From an uncultured Alphaproteobacteria bacterium (GTDB taxonomy: Bacteria > Pseudomonadota > Alphaproteobacteria > Rhodobacterales > Rhodobacteraceae): DNA of 64,000 bases. Position 1 is the stretch's first letter, and every line of letters starts with the position of its first letter. The notes beneath the pieces are model-generated. The model searched no databases. It saw nothing but the letters and a program-made list of their open reading frames with translations, and had not been told where the DNA came from. The stretch is taken from contig CACLZW010000004.1 in assembly GCA_902611475.1 (NCBI GenBank), positions 1-64,000 on the forward strand, read 5' to 3'. Below, piece after piece: positions 18,380 to 26,806 of this stretch. The translations under genes and the position numbers were made by a program.

Positions 18380-19099
18380 ATGTATAGTATATATTGCGTC
18401 GGGGTTGGGCCAGGTGATCCTGAGTTACTGACAGTTAAGGCATCTAGAATAATATCCGATGCAAGACAAATAGCATATTTCAGAAAAAAAAATACGTTGG
18501 GCAGAGCAAGGGCGATTATAGATACATTAATTTCCAATAGTGCGCCCTTTGAATACGCTATGGAATACCCTGTAACTAATGAAGTCGATTTTCTATCTGA
18601 TAAATATAAGCATTCGATTAATCGATTTTATGATGACTGTGCCAATAAACTAAAGAAACTCTTATTGAACGACGATGTGGTGGTAATATCAGAAGGTGAT
18701 CCTCTTTTTTATGGATCATTTGTTCATCTATTTAGACTTTTGAGAAAAGATGTGAATATAGAATTCGTGCCTGGAATAACTGCAATGTCAGGTGCTTGGA
18801 ACAATTCTAAGTTACCAATAGCAATGGGAGATCAACCCCTAACTATCCTAATGGGCATACAAAGTCACGAAGAATTAAAGAGCCATCTTGAGAGTTCCAA
18901 AAATGTTGTGATCATGAAAGTGGGCACCCAATTAGAAAAAGTAAAATCTGTACTAGAAGAAACGGATTGGCTTAATAAGGCATTAGTAATTGAAAAAGCA
19001 ACTATGCCTGAACAAAAAATTATTCCTCTAAGGGAATATACTAAAAGTGAAGCACCATATTTCTCGATAATTCTAATTTCAGAGGACCATTACGAATGA
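18380..19099 (+). CDS. cobI: Precorrin-2 C20-methyltransferase
   Basis: CobI methylates C20 of precorrin-2 with S-adenosylmethionine. The 239-aa protein has the canonical tetrapyrrole methylase motifs: VGVGPGDPELLTVKA at the N-terminus, VISEGDPLFYGSF in the middle and FVPGITAMSGAW after it. The length and the ISEGDPLFYG pattern point to CobI rather than the other methylases nearby. It overlaps cobJ by ATGA. Confidence 0.93.
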   Translation: MYSIYCVGVGPGDPELLTVKASRIISDARQIAYFRKKNTLGRARAIIDTLISNSAPFEYAMEYPVTNEVDFLSDKYKHSINRFYDDCANKLKKLLLNDDVVVISEGDPLFYGSFVHLFRLLRKDVNIEFVPGITAMSGAWNNSKLPIAMGDQPLTILMGIQSHEELKSHLESSKNVVIMKVGTQLEKVKSVLEETDWLNKALVIEKATMPEQKIIPLREYTKSEAPYFSIILISEDHYE

Positions 19100-19851
19100 A
19101 GGGAAGCTTAACCATAGTAGGTTTAGGACCAGGAGCACCAGAACTTATCACACCAGCAGTAACCGATGCATTAAAAGATTCAACAGACATTGTGGGTTAC
19201 TCTAAGTACATTGAAAGAGTGAAGGATGCTAGCGGCAAGTCATTTCACCCAAGCGATAATAGGGAGGAAATTGATAGAGCTGAACTCTCTATTAATCTTG
19301 CTTTGCAAGGAAAAAAGGTAGTTGTTGTTTCTTCGGGAGATCCTGGAGTTTTTGCAATGGCCTCGGCAATATTTGAAGTTGTAGATAAAAAAAACATTTC
19401 TATAGATGACTTATCAATTGTAGTTCTGCCAGGAATTACTGCTCTTTTAGCAGCATCCGCCAGATTGGGCGCTCCTATAGGACATGATTTCTGTGTTATT
19501 AATTTGTCTGATAATCTTAAATCTTGGGATATTTTGAAATCAAGAGTTATCGCAGCCGCAAAGGCGGACTTTGTAATAGCGTTTTACAACCCAAGATCGA
19601 AATCTCGTAAAAATCAGCTTTCAGAAATTTATGATGTTTTAAGAAAAAGTTGTAAAAGTGACCGTATTGTTATTTATGCAAATTCAATTTCTACTGAATC
19701 TGAGGCTGTTTTTGAGACTACATTGTCAGAAGCTGATGCTTCTTCTGTGTCAATGAAGACTCTAGTAATTATTGGATCATCACGCACTAAAAAGATTAGA
19801 AACACAGGTTATATATATACGCCACGTTATTCAAGGGTAGAAAAAAATTGA
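19096..19851 (+). CDS. cobJ: Precorrin-3B C17-methyltransferase
   Basis: CobJ methylates C17 of precorrin-3B and promotes ring contraction. The 251-aa tetrapyrrole methylase has GLGPGAPELITPAV, the long HPSDNREEIDRAELSINLA region typical of CobJ/CbiH, VVSSGDPGVFAMASA and VLPGITALLAASARLGAP, then DFVIAFYNPRSKSR, diagnostic for this subgroup. It overlaps cobI at the start. Its last 25 bases overlap the 3' end of cobK, which runs on the opposite strand. Confidence 0.94.
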   Translation: MKGSLTIVGLGPGAPELITPAVTDALKDSTDIVGYSKYIERVKDASGKSFHPSDNREEIDRAELSINLALQGKKVVVVSSGDPGVFAMASAIFEVVDKKNISIDDLSIVVLPGITALLAASARLGAPIGHDFCVINLSDNLKSWDILKSRVIAAAKADFVIAFYNPRSKSRKNQLSEIYDVLRKSCKSDRIVIYANSISTESEAVFETTLSEADASSVSMKTLVIIGSSRTKKIRNTGYIYTPRYSRVEKN

Positions 19852-20561
19852 ACTACTTGATTTTCATCAGTAAAAAGCTTTCTTTTCGGCAACGTAGGTC
19901 TTTCAATCATTATGACTTCAACGCCAAGTTCCCTAGCTGCATGTATTTTCTCAACTACTGCATTGGAGCCAGAATTCTTTGTTATAAGTTTATTTATAGA
20001 AAACTCTTTCATAATTTCCAGCTCTTGCTCGAAAGCAAATGGGCCTTGATCAAAAATAACCTTAAATCTATCGAGAAGCATCTTGTTTTCTGGTTCGTTA
20101 ATCATTCTGATCAGATAAAATGGTTTGGGCTTCCTATTCAGAAAACGTATTTCTTTACTACCGATTGTTACAAAAACCCTGTCAGTTTCGTCGATAAGCT
20201 TTATAGCTTTATGCATATCACTCACCAGCTTCCATTTGTCGCCATTTTGTCTCTGCCACTTTGGACGTTCAAAACCCAAATATTCAATTTTTGCGAGTTG
20301 CGCAGCGAGAAGAGAGTTTACTGTAATATTTTTAGAAAAAGGATGAGAGGCATCAAGGATATGGGTTATACCTTCATCTTTGACAAACGCAGACATTCCC
20401 GTCGCTCCGCCAAAGCCACCGACCCGAATATTTTTTACCTCTTTATCAATGCTTTTAGTAAGACCTGCATAAGAAAGTATTGTAAAAAGTTTCTTTTCTT
20501 GAAGTCTAAAATGCAGATTTTTTGCCTCGGCAGTGCCTCCTATTATAAGAATTTTTGTCAT
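19827..20561 (-). CDS. cobK: Precorrin-6A reductase, inverted within the cob operon
   Basis: CobK reduces precorrin-6A to dihydro-precorrin-6A with NADPH. The 244-aa protein has the N-terminal nucleotide-binding motif IIGGTAEAKNLHFRL, GGFGGATGMSAF, ILDASHPFSKNI and a C-terminal ITKNSGSNAVVEKI, all typical of CobK/CbiJ. It is the only gene between 11950 and 26206 on the minus strand. Its 3' end overlaps cobJ by 25 bases and its start codon overlaps the cobL start by 2 bases. A read-through transcript of the flanking genes would therefore be fully antisense to cobK. No clear promoter for it was identified inside cobL. Confidence 0.94.
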   Translation of the reverse strand: MTKILIIGGTAEAKNLHFRLQEKKLFTILSYAGLTKSIDKEVKNIRVGGFGGATGMSAFVKDEGITHILDASHPFSKNITVNSLLAAQLAKIEYLGFERPKWQRQNGDKWKLVSDMHKAIKLIDETDRVFVTIGSKEIRFLNRKPKPFYLIRMINEPENKMLLDRFKVIFDQGPFAFEQELEIMKEFSINKLITKNSGSNAVVEKIHAARELGVEVIMIERPTLPKRKLFTDENQVVQFFSTLE

Positions 20562-21762
20562 GACTAAAACCTGGCTTCATATTATTGGTATAGGTGAGAA
20601 TGGACTAAATGGCCTCGATAAATCAAGCACTGATTTATTGAACAGGGCCAGCGTCGTTTTTGGTAGTGCTCGCCAATTGGCTCTTGCAGAGGTTAAATCA
20701 AAAGGTAAATCATGGCCTATACCATTTAGCATTGATGACGTATTCAGTTATAAATATAAACTGGCTGTGGTACTGGCTTCAGGTGATCCTTTTTGGTTTG
20801 GTGTAGGACCTCTACTTATTAAAAACTTAAAGAAAAATGAATGGCGCTCTTACCCTGTGCCATCTACTTTTTCTCTAGCTGCCAATAAAATAGGCTGGCC
20901 TATAAACGCTGTTGACTGCTTAGCCTTCCATGCAAAACCAGTAGAAACCCTTCCTGCAAAACTGTCAGAAGCTGGGAAAGCAATAATTCTTCTCAGAGAG
21001 TTTAAGCAAATAGAGCAGATTCTTTCTGTACTAGAGAAACATGATGTTAATGTTAAAGAAAGTTTTATGCTGTCGAGACTTGGCTGCCCAGAGGAAAAAG
21101 TAGTAAAACTTACAGACTCAAAACTATCTGATTTTAAACGAGCATCTAAATCTTTAAAACCACTAGCATTGGGCATAACATATAAAAAAGCTCCATCAGA
21201 TATTAGTTATTTTCAAGGGCAGGATGATGATGCTTTCAAAACTGATGGGAATATAACTAAAAAAGACATAAGAGCTCTGACCCTCTCAGAATTAAAATCT
21301 TTTGGAAGTGAAGTGTTATGGGATATAGGAGCTGGTTCAGGCTCAATCTCAATTGAATGGTGTTTGGGGCATCCTAAAAACGTGGCCTTTGCCATTGAAC
21401 GAAGAAGGGATCGTATTTCTTTGATCAAAGCTAATAGAAAAAAATTTGGCTTACAAGAAAGATTAACTGTAAAACATGGTAATATTGAAACGATAGCCAA
21501 AGATTTACCAAAGCCAAATGCTGTTTTTATAGGTGGGGGAGTAACTTCAGATTTAATTTACCAAGTGATTAAACTCCTTGGTAAAAATAGCCGACTTGTA
21601 ATAAATGCTGTCACTCTTGAGTCCCAGGCTCTTTTGTTAAAAAAATACAAGCAGTTCGGCGGTAATTTGAAAAAAATTAATATATCCAAGCCTAAGCCTA
21701 TTGGGGGAAAAACAATTTGGTCAGCTCAATATAATATAATCCAATGGAGCTTTAAAACATGA
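20560..21762 (+). CDS. cobL: Precorrin-6Y C5,15-methyltransferase (decarboxylating), CbiE-CbiT fusion
   Basis: CobL methylates C5 and C15 of precorrin-6B and removes the C12 acetate carboxyl. The N-terminal CbiE-like tetrapyrrole methylase half has IIGIGENGLNGL and VLASGDPFWFGVG. The C-terminal CbiT-like Rossmann methyltransferase half has VLWDIGAGSGSISIEW and NAVFIGGGV. The track opens at GTG 20533; the ATG at 20560 fits the family N-terminus and gives 400 aa. It diverges from cobK with overlapping start codons and overlaps cobE by ATGA. Confidence 0.94.
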   Translation: MTKTWLHIIGIGENGLNGLDKSSTDLLNRASVVFGSARQLALAEVKSKGKSWPIPFSIDDVFSYKYKLAVVLASGDPFWFGVGPLLIKNLKKNEWRSYPVPSTFSLAANKIGWPINAVDCLAFHAKPVETLPAKLSEAGKAIILLREFKQIEQILSVLEKHDVNVKESFMLSRLGCPEEKVVKLTDSKLSDFKRASKSLKPLALGITYKKAPSDISYFQGQDDDAFKTDGNITKKDIRALTLSELKSFGSEVLWDIGAGSGSISIEWCLGHPKNVAFAIERRRDRISLIKANRKKFGLQERLTVKHGNIETIAKDLPKPNAVFIGGGVTSDLIYQVIKLLGKNSRLVINAVTLESQALLLKKYKQFGGNLKKINISKPKPIGGKTIWSAQYNIIQWSFKT

Positions 21763-22124
21763 TTGCAGGAATTGGCTTTAAATCTACAGTTACTATTACT
21801 TCATTTAACGAGTTATTTGAAAGTTATATCAAAAGGTATAGTGCTTTTACAGTTGCTACTTCAAAGGAAAAAGCAATAAATGCAGTCTTTTTAAAATTTG
21901 TCAGTACAAACCGCCTAAAATTGATCCAGGTTGAGGAAGACGATATTTACAATATTATCACACCTACTGTTTCCCATTTGAGTATGAAGTTTAAAAATGT
22001 TGGTAGTTTTTGTGAAGCTGCAGCACTTGCTGCAGGAGGTACCGCATCCAAAATTATTTGTGATCGGAAAATCTCTTCTGATAGGCTTGCTACCATCGCA
22101 ATCGCAGAAATGGATGGAGATTAA
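21759..22124 (+). CDS. cobE: CobE / CbiG C-terminal domain protein
   Basis: The 121-aa protein resembles the stand-alone CobE and the C-terminal domain of CbiG. Signatures are MIAGIGFKSTVT at the N-terminus and VGSFCEAAALAAGG followed by KIICDRKISS. CobE is encoded in aerobic cobalamin clusters, but its exact role is not settled; structural relatives suggest handling of a corrin intermediate. It is translationally coupled to cobL by a 4-base overlap, and the cobM ribosome-binding site lies inside its last codons. Confidence 0.88.
   Translation: MIAGIGFKSTVTITSFNELFESYIKRYSAFTVATSKEKAINAVFLKFVSTNRLKLIQVEEDDIYNIITPTVSHLSMKFKNVGSFCEAAALAAGGTASKIICDRKISSDRLATIAIAEMDGD
22116..22119 (+). promoter_or_regulatory. 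Ribosome-binding site deciding the cobM start
   Basis: A GGAG lies inside the end of cobE, six bases before a TTG at 22126. This favours the TTG over the upstream ATG at 22114 and over the track's start at 21997. Confidence 0.6.
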
Positions 22125-22125
22125 A

Positions 22126-22902
22126 TTGACAGTACACTTCATAGGCGCAGGTCCTGGTGATCCCGAACTCATAACGCTTAAAGGAAAAAAACTTTTGGAA
22201 AAATGCTCTATCTGTTTTTTTGCGGGATCGATCATTCCAGCAGAAATATTATCCCATTGCGACCCTTCAACAAAAAAAATAAATACAGCACCCCTATCAC
22301 TTTCTCAAATTATTAAAAAAATAGAAAAATTTCATAATGAGGGTCATGAAATTGCCCGGCTTCACTCTGGTGATCTATCTATATGGTCGGCAGTGAATGA
22401 ACAAATACGTGAGTTAATAAAATTAGAAATCCCTTTTAGCATGACGCCAGGAGTAACTTCTTTTTCAGCTGCCGCTTCAAGTTTAAAACAGGAACTAACC
22501 AAGCCCCAAATAGCCCAATCTATAGTTCTCACTAGAACCGAAGGTAGGGCATCAAAGATGCCTGAAAATGAAACTTTAGAAAATTTTGCTAAAAGTGGCG
22601 CTATTCTTGCGATACATTTATCAATTCATGATATTGCTAAAGTGGTCAAAAAAGTAAAGCCTTTCTATAACGGTTCTTGCCCAGTAAAAGTTGTGTGGAA
22701 AGCATCTTGGCCAGAGGAACAAATTATTCATTCAGATTTAAGTAATATAGAAAAAGCGATACCCGAATATATGGATAGAACAGCTTTGATACTTATTGGT
22801 CCGCATTTAGACACTGCTAATTTTACAGCAAGCAAATTGTATGATGAAACCTATGATAGGAGATTTAGAGAAATAGATGCCACTGGAAGAAATCATAAAT
22901 AG
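22126..22902 (+). CDS. cobM: Precorrin-4 C11-methyltransferase
   Basis: CobM methylates C11 of precorrin-4. The 258-aa tetrapyrrole methylase has TVHFIGAGPGDPELITLKG at its N-terminus, then LHSGDLSIWSAV and MTPGVTSFSAAASSL. The track's ORF begins 43 codons earlier, inside cobE. The TTG at 22126 is preferred because it gives the usual CobM N-terminus (M-TVHFIGAG) and has GGAG six bases upstream. Its end overlaps the cobB start by 26 bases. Confidence 0.93.
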   Translation: MTVHFIGAGPGDPELITLKGKKLLEKCSICFFAGSIIPAEILSHCDPSTKKINTAPLSLSQIIKKIEKFHNEGHEIARLHSGDLSIWSAVNEQIRELIKLEIPFSMTPGVTSFSAAASSLKQELTKPQIAQSIVLTRTEGRASKMPENETLENFAKSGAILAIHLSIHDIAKVVKKVKPFYNGSCPVKVVWKASWPEEQIIHSDLSNIEKAIPEYMDRTALILIGPHLDTANFTASKLYDETYDRRFREIDATGRNHK

Positions 22903-24202
22903 GCAAGGTATAATTATTTCGGCTCCGGCGTCGGGAGCTGGAAAAACGACTGTAACTCTGGGGCTTATTAACGCTTTTGCCCGTAAAGGATCTGTACAAC
23001 CTTTCAAGAGTGGTCCTGACTATATAGATGCAAAATTTCAAAGTGTTGCGGCAGATCGTCCTTCATATAACTTAGATACATGGGCAATGTCATCTAGCGA
23101 TATCCTTAATATGATAGGCATGGTGGGCCCTTCGGATATCTGTATTGCTGAAGGGTCAATGGGATTATTTGATGGAGTAATAAGCAAGGGTGCAGGTGGA
23201 AATGGTTCCACCGCAGATCTAGCAAGTATAACGAATTGGCCAGTAATTTTAGTAGTCGACTGCGCAAAGCAGGCTCAATCTGTAGCTGCTTTAATTGCCG
23301 GTTTCAACTCATTTAGACATGACATAATAATCGGTGGAATAATTCTAAATAATATATCAAGCAAAAGGCACGAAGCTTTAGTAGTCAGTGAAGTTTCAAA
23401 AACAAAAGTTCCAATCCTAGGTGTTATCCCTAGATCTAACGAACTAACTATCCCAGAAAGGCACTTAGGTCTAGTCCAGGCAGAAGATTTATCTGACTTG
23501 GAGCAACTAATTTTTAAGCTTGGAACACTCATTGAAGAAAATTGTGACCTCGAAGCAATAGCTTGTACTGCAAGAAATAGCTCTCCTCCAATATCAACTT
23601 TACAAAAAATTACTCCTCCCGCGCAGAGAATAGCTATTGCGAGAGATAATGCATTTACCTTTACTTATTCCCATTTGATAGAGGGATGGAAGAAGCAAGG
23701 TGCTGAGATTTCCTTTTTCTCTCCGCTAAACGATGAGCCCCCTTCAAAGAGTGATGACATGGTCTGGTTGCCAGGAGGATACCCTGAACTCTACCTTGGT
23801 CGCTTATCTGAATGCAAAAATTTTAAGAATGGACTTATTGATTTTAGTAAGAAAAGACCAGTGCACGGAGAGTGTGGTGGCTATATGGTTTTGGGAAGAA
23901 AAATTATTGGTAAAGGTGGTCAGGCATATGACATGATTGGTATGTTTGATTTAGTTACTTCTTTTGAAAAACGCAAGCTCAATCTAGGATATCGAAAAGC
24001 CAAGGCTATGGAGCCTTTTTTTGGAATCAAAAAGGGTTCCACTGTTCTTGGACATGAGTTTCACTATACGACAGTTGTCGAAATAAATGATGCTCCTATT
24101 GTCTTTGTACAGGATGCTTACCAAAATGAGTTAGGTCAGTTAGGCTCCAAAAACTCTAATGCTACTGGAACATTTTTTCATCTTATTGGGAGCGAACAAT
24201 GA
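22877..24202 (+). CDS. cobB: Hydrogenobyrinic/cobyrinic acid a,c-diamide synthase
   Basis: CobB amidates the a and c side chains of hydrogenobyrinic acid with glutamine and ATP before cobalt insertion by CobN. The N-terminal domain has the P-loop PASGAGKTTVTLGL and FKSGPDYIDAKF. The C-terminal glutamine amidotransferase domain has the nucleophile Cys in HGECGGYMVLG and a late LGHEFHYT. The 441-aa length is standard for CobB/CbiA. It overlaps both neighbours (26 bases with cobM, ATGA with cobA), so translation is likely coupled. Confidence 0.95.
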   Translation: MPLEEIINRQGIIISAPASGAGKTTVTLGLINAFARKGSVQPFKSGPDYIDAKFQSVAADRPSYNLDTWAMSSSDILNMIGMVGPSDICIAEGSMGLFDGVISKGAGGNGSTADLASITNWPVILVVDCAKQAQSVAALIAGFNSFRHDIIIGGIILNNISSKRHEALVVSEVSKTKVPILGVIPRSNELTIPERHLGLVQAEDLSDLEQLIFKLGTLIEENCDLEAIACTARNSSPPISTLQKITPPAQRIAIARDNAFTFTYSHLIEGWKKQGAEISFFSPLNDEPPSKSDDMVWLPGGYPELYLGRLSECKNFKNGLIDFSKKRPVHGECGGYMVLGRKIIGKGGQAYDMIGMFDLVTSFEKRKLNLGYRKAKAMEPFFGIKKGSTVLGHEFHYTTVVEINDAPIVFVQDAYQNELGQLGSKNSNATGTFFHLIGSEQ

Positions 24203-24906
24203 CTATTAGCTTTGTCAGCTCTGGTCCCGGCAATCCAGACCTTCTTACTGTACTAGCAGTAAAAAGAATCAGTGGTGCGGATATAATTTTCTATGATGAT
24301 TTATCCGCCGGCGAAATACTAAATCTTGCAAAAAAAAGCGCCACACTTTTGAGTGTGGGGAAAAGAGCGGGGCTTGCATCACCAAAGCAAAATCAAGTAT
24401 CTAGATTACTTGTAGAATATGGTAGAACAGGAAAAAAAATTGTTCGGCTGAAGTCGGGTGATAGTAGTATTTTTTCAAGATTAGAGGAAGAAATTACAGC
24501 ATTAAATGAAAATGGGTTAGAGTTTGAAATAATCCCAGGAGTATCTTCAGCGATGGCTGCGGCGGCGGCTGCAAAAATCCCGTTAACCCGAAGAGTTATG
24601 TCGAGACGCGTGCAGTTTATAACTGGACATGATTTCAATGGTGAACTTCCCGATGACTTAAATATTGCATCCTTAATTGATCCAAATTGTACAACCGTAA
24701 TCTTCATGGGAAAAAAAACTTTCCCTAATCTAGCTCAGATTCTTTTAGAAAATGGTCTTGATATCAAAACAAAAGTCCTCATAGCGGAAGACATCTCAAG
24801 AAAAGAGGAAAATATTACAAAGGGTACGATAGAGGAGATTTTAATCTACCTAAAGGATATTCAAAGCAATCATCCTGCAGTTATAATTTTTGGACCGTTA
24901 CTTTGA
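24199..24906 (+). CDS. cobA: Uroporphyrinogen-III C-methyltransferase (SUMT)
   Basis: CobA methylates uroporphyrinogen III at C2 and C7 to give precorrin-2, the entry step of the pathway. The 235-aa protein has VSSGPGNPDLLTVLA at the N-terminus, YDDLSAGEIL, VRLKSGDSSIF and IIPGVSSAMAAAAAAKIPLT, the last typical of SUMT. There is no fused siroheme (CysG) domain, so it is the dedicated cobalamin-type enzyme. It overlaps cobB at the start and cobF at the end. Confidence 0.93.
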   Translation: MTISFVSSGPGNPDLLTVLAVKRISGADIIFYDDLSAGEILNLAKKSATLLSVGKRAGLASPKQNQVSRLLVEYGRTGKKIVRLKSGDSSIFSRLEEEITALNENGLEFEIIPGVSSAMAAAAAAKIPLTRRVMSRRVQFITGHDFNGELPDDLNIASLIDPNCTTVIFMGKKTFPNLAQILLENGLDIKTKVLIAEDISRKEENITKGTIEEILIYLKDIQSNHPAVIIFGPLL

Positions 24907-25682
24907 GTATTAACTTATATCTAATAGGACTAGGTTTCGGAGATGCAAAGCATGTAACAGAAGAAGCAGCTGAGACAATCAAGAGTTGTAATTTGATACT
25001 AATCGGAAAGAAAAAAGACGAAAAATCCGAAATTGCTGACCTTAAAAAGAATATTTGTCAATCTTTCATAAATACTAATAGTGTGAAGTTTAAGGAATTT
25101 ATTATACCGGAGCGGCAATTAACCAATAAAAAATATATCAACTCAGTTATAGACTGGCATGATGATATCGCGAAAACATGGGTTGACATAATCAAGAAAT
25201 ATACTTCCAGTACTGCAAGAAGAAACATAAACGTCGGAATTCCCATATGGGGAGACCCTTCATTGTACGATAGTAGCCAAAGAATTGCTTCGCGAGTTAA
25301 AAACGCTTTATACCATACCTCCATCAAATTGATTCCTGGTCTCTCTTCAATACAGTTGCTTGTTTCTGCGTTTGGAATTCCCTTTAACGAAATCGGGAAA
25401 CCGGTCTTGATTACTACAGGCACGCTTCTAAGGGAAAGAGGATGGCCAGATGGAACGGAAACAATTTACGTTGTTTTAGATGGAAAGTGCTCATTCACAT
25501 TTTTAAAAGACCATAATATCTATATCTGGTGGGCTGCATATCTCGGAATGAAAGAACAAACTCTTATTAAAGGCGAGGTTTCAAAAATTGGAAAAGAAAT
25601 TATTAAAACAAGAAATACGTTGCGTTCTGATAAAGGATGGATTTTAGATGTCTATAAACTACAACGACTAATGAGGAACTGA
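24903..25682 (+). CDS. cobF: Precorrin-6A synthase (deacetylating)
   Basis: CobF methylates C1 and removes the acetyl fragment in the aerobic pathway, and it has no direct counterpart in the anaerobic route. The 259-aa protein has LIGLGFGDAKHVTEEA at the N-terminus, ILIGKKKDEK, VGIPIWGDPSLYDS and LIPGLSSIQLLVSAFGIP, matching CobF rather than the other tetrapyrrole methylases. The start is a TTG overlapping the cobA stop. Together with CobG it marks the locus as aerobic. Confidence 0.92.
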   Translation: MSINLYLIGLGFGDAKHVTEEAAETIKSCNLILIGKKKDEKSEIADLKKNICQSFINTNSVKFKEFIIPERQLTNKKYINSVIDWHDDIAKTWVDIIKKYTSSTARRNINVGIPIWGDPSLYDSSQRIASRVKNALYHTSIKLIPGLSSIQLLVSAFGIPFNEIGKPVLITTGTLLRERGWPDGTETIYVVLDGKCSFTFLKDHNIYIWWAAYLGMKEQTLIKGEVSKIGKEIIKTRNTLRSDKGWILDVYKLQRLMRN

Positions 25683-25687
25683 GATTT

Positions 25688-26206
25688 ATGTCTGAAACAT
25701 ATCTGATACTTGGGGGAAGCAACTCCGGAAAATCTAGGTTTGCAGAACAATCAGCGCTAAGCTACCAAAAAAACACCCATGGTAAATTGTATTACATAGC
25801 TACCGGCCTTGCATATGACACTGAAATGCAAGAGAAAATTAGTGAACATAAGAAGAGAAGAAACCAAAAATTTGAAACCATAGATTCTCCTGACCTGAGT
25901 GCAGATATACTCAAAAGCTCGAAACCGCAGGACGTTATTTTGATTGATTGTATATCAATGTCTGTATCGAACATTTTGACACTGAGTCAGTTTGGAGATC
26001 GCCGCATTGATGATATTAGAGATGATCTAAAAAAGTGTAAATCCACCTTGATTATAGTTGGACAGGAAACCAGCCTAGGCATTTTACCAACTAACAAACT
26101 GTCTAGGAAATTTTTAAAAGTATCAGGAAAATTGAATCAAGACATAGGTCGTTTTGCCAATAGCGTAACTTTAGTCGTCGCAGGACATTCAATAAAGATT
26201 AAATAA
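25688..26206 (+). CDS. cobU: Bifunctional adenosylcobinamide kinase / adenosylcobinamide-phosphate guanylyltransferase
   Basis: This enzyme (CobP in Pseudomonas denitrificans) phosphorylates adenosylcobinamide and then adds GMP to give AdoCbi-GDP. The 172-aa protein has the P-loop LILGGSNSGKSRFAEQ, YIATGLAYDTEMQEKI with the following HKKRR region that carries the guanylylated His, and VILIDCISM. It is the last gene of the long cob operon, 5 bases after cobF. The next enzyme, cobalamin synthase (cobV/cobS), is not in the window. Confidence 0.94.
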   Translation: MSETYLILGGSNSGKSRFAEQSALSYQKNTHGKLYYIATGLAYDTEMQEKISEHKKRRNQKFETIDSPDLSADILKSSKPQDVILIDCISMSVSNILTLSQFGDRRIDDIRDDLKKCKSTLIIVGQETSLGILPTNKLSRKFLKVSGKLNQDIGRFANSVTLVVAGHSIKIK

Positions 26207-26241
26207 ATGCAATAGTTTTTTGTAATATCTGCCTGCATTTA
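26204..26241 (+). terminator. Possible hairpin between convergent cobU and thioredoxin-like genes
   Basis: TAAATGC (26204-26210) and GCATTTA (26235-26241) form an inverted repeat in the 41-base gap between two convergent genes. The T-run sits in the loop rather than after the stem, and the stem is AT-rich, so terminator activity is doubtful. Confidence 0.2.
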
Positions 26242-26247
26242 ATCGCA

Positions 26248-26802
26248 TTAGTTAACTTTCCACTTTATCGAACAACCCATTGAAGCGATTTGTTCACTTG
26301 GCCCCTCTCCAGTTTGAGCCACGCCTTTCATCGCTTCGAAGAGATCTCTTTTTAAATCGACTGGACCGGCCTCTTTCCTAGATGCGTCTAATCTTCCTCT
26401 GTACTGTAGTTTGTGATCCTTATTAAATCCAAAAAAATCCGGAGTACATACAGCATTGTATAGCTTAGCCACTTCTTGGGTCTCATCATACATATATGGA
26501 AAAGTAAAATTATGCTTTGCGGCTAGCTTTTTCATGTTATCGAAGGAATCCTCTGGGTAACTAATTACATCATTTGAACTAATGGCCGCTATACCAACCC
26601 CAAGCTTTTGTAAATCGCTGGCGTCTCGAACAATTCGATCCAAAATAGCCAGCACATAAGGACAATGATTACATATAAACATTATCAATAAACCATTAAT
26701 CCCGCTTACTTCTTCTAGAGTATATTTTTTTCCATCAACAGATGGCAAGTTAAACTCTTTTGCTTGCCAACCAAAATCACAAACTGGTGGAATTTCTGCC
26801 AT
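26248..26802 (-). CDS. Thioredoxin-like (AhpC/TSA-fold) family protein
   Basis: A 184-aa soluble protein of the peroxiredoxin/thioredoxin-fold superfamily, in the group often annotated simply as thioredoxin family protein. The active-site-like motif CNHCPYV sits after the first strand-rich segment, followed by a long VGIAAISSNDVISYPEDSF region and LYNAVCTPDFFGF with a further Cys. There is no signal peptide, so it is probably cytoplasmic. It follows rpe after 4 bases on the minus strand and is likely co-transcribed. Redox substrate unknown. Confidence 0.82.
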   Translation of the reverse strand: MAEIPPVCDFGWQAKEFNLPSVDGKKYTLEEVSGINGLLIMFICNHCPYVLAILDRIVRDASDLQKLGVGIAAISSNDVISYPEDSFDNMKKLAAKHNFTFPYMYDETQEVAKLYNAVCTPDFFGFNKDHKLQYRGRLDASRKEAGPVDLKRDLFEAMKGVAQTGEGPSEQIASMGCSIKWKVN

Positions 26803-26806
26803 TTTT

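Noticed and set aside
19848-20567. A 239-codon plus-strand ORF lying opposite the whole of cobK
   Set aside because: The protein has no recognisable motif and is rich in F, K, C and H as expected from antisense of cobK; cobK itself matches its family throughout.
21997-22125. 43-residue N-terminal extension of CobM inside cobE
   Set aside because: CobM proteins start at the TVHFIGAGPG motif, and a GGAG six bases before TTG 22126 supports the short form.
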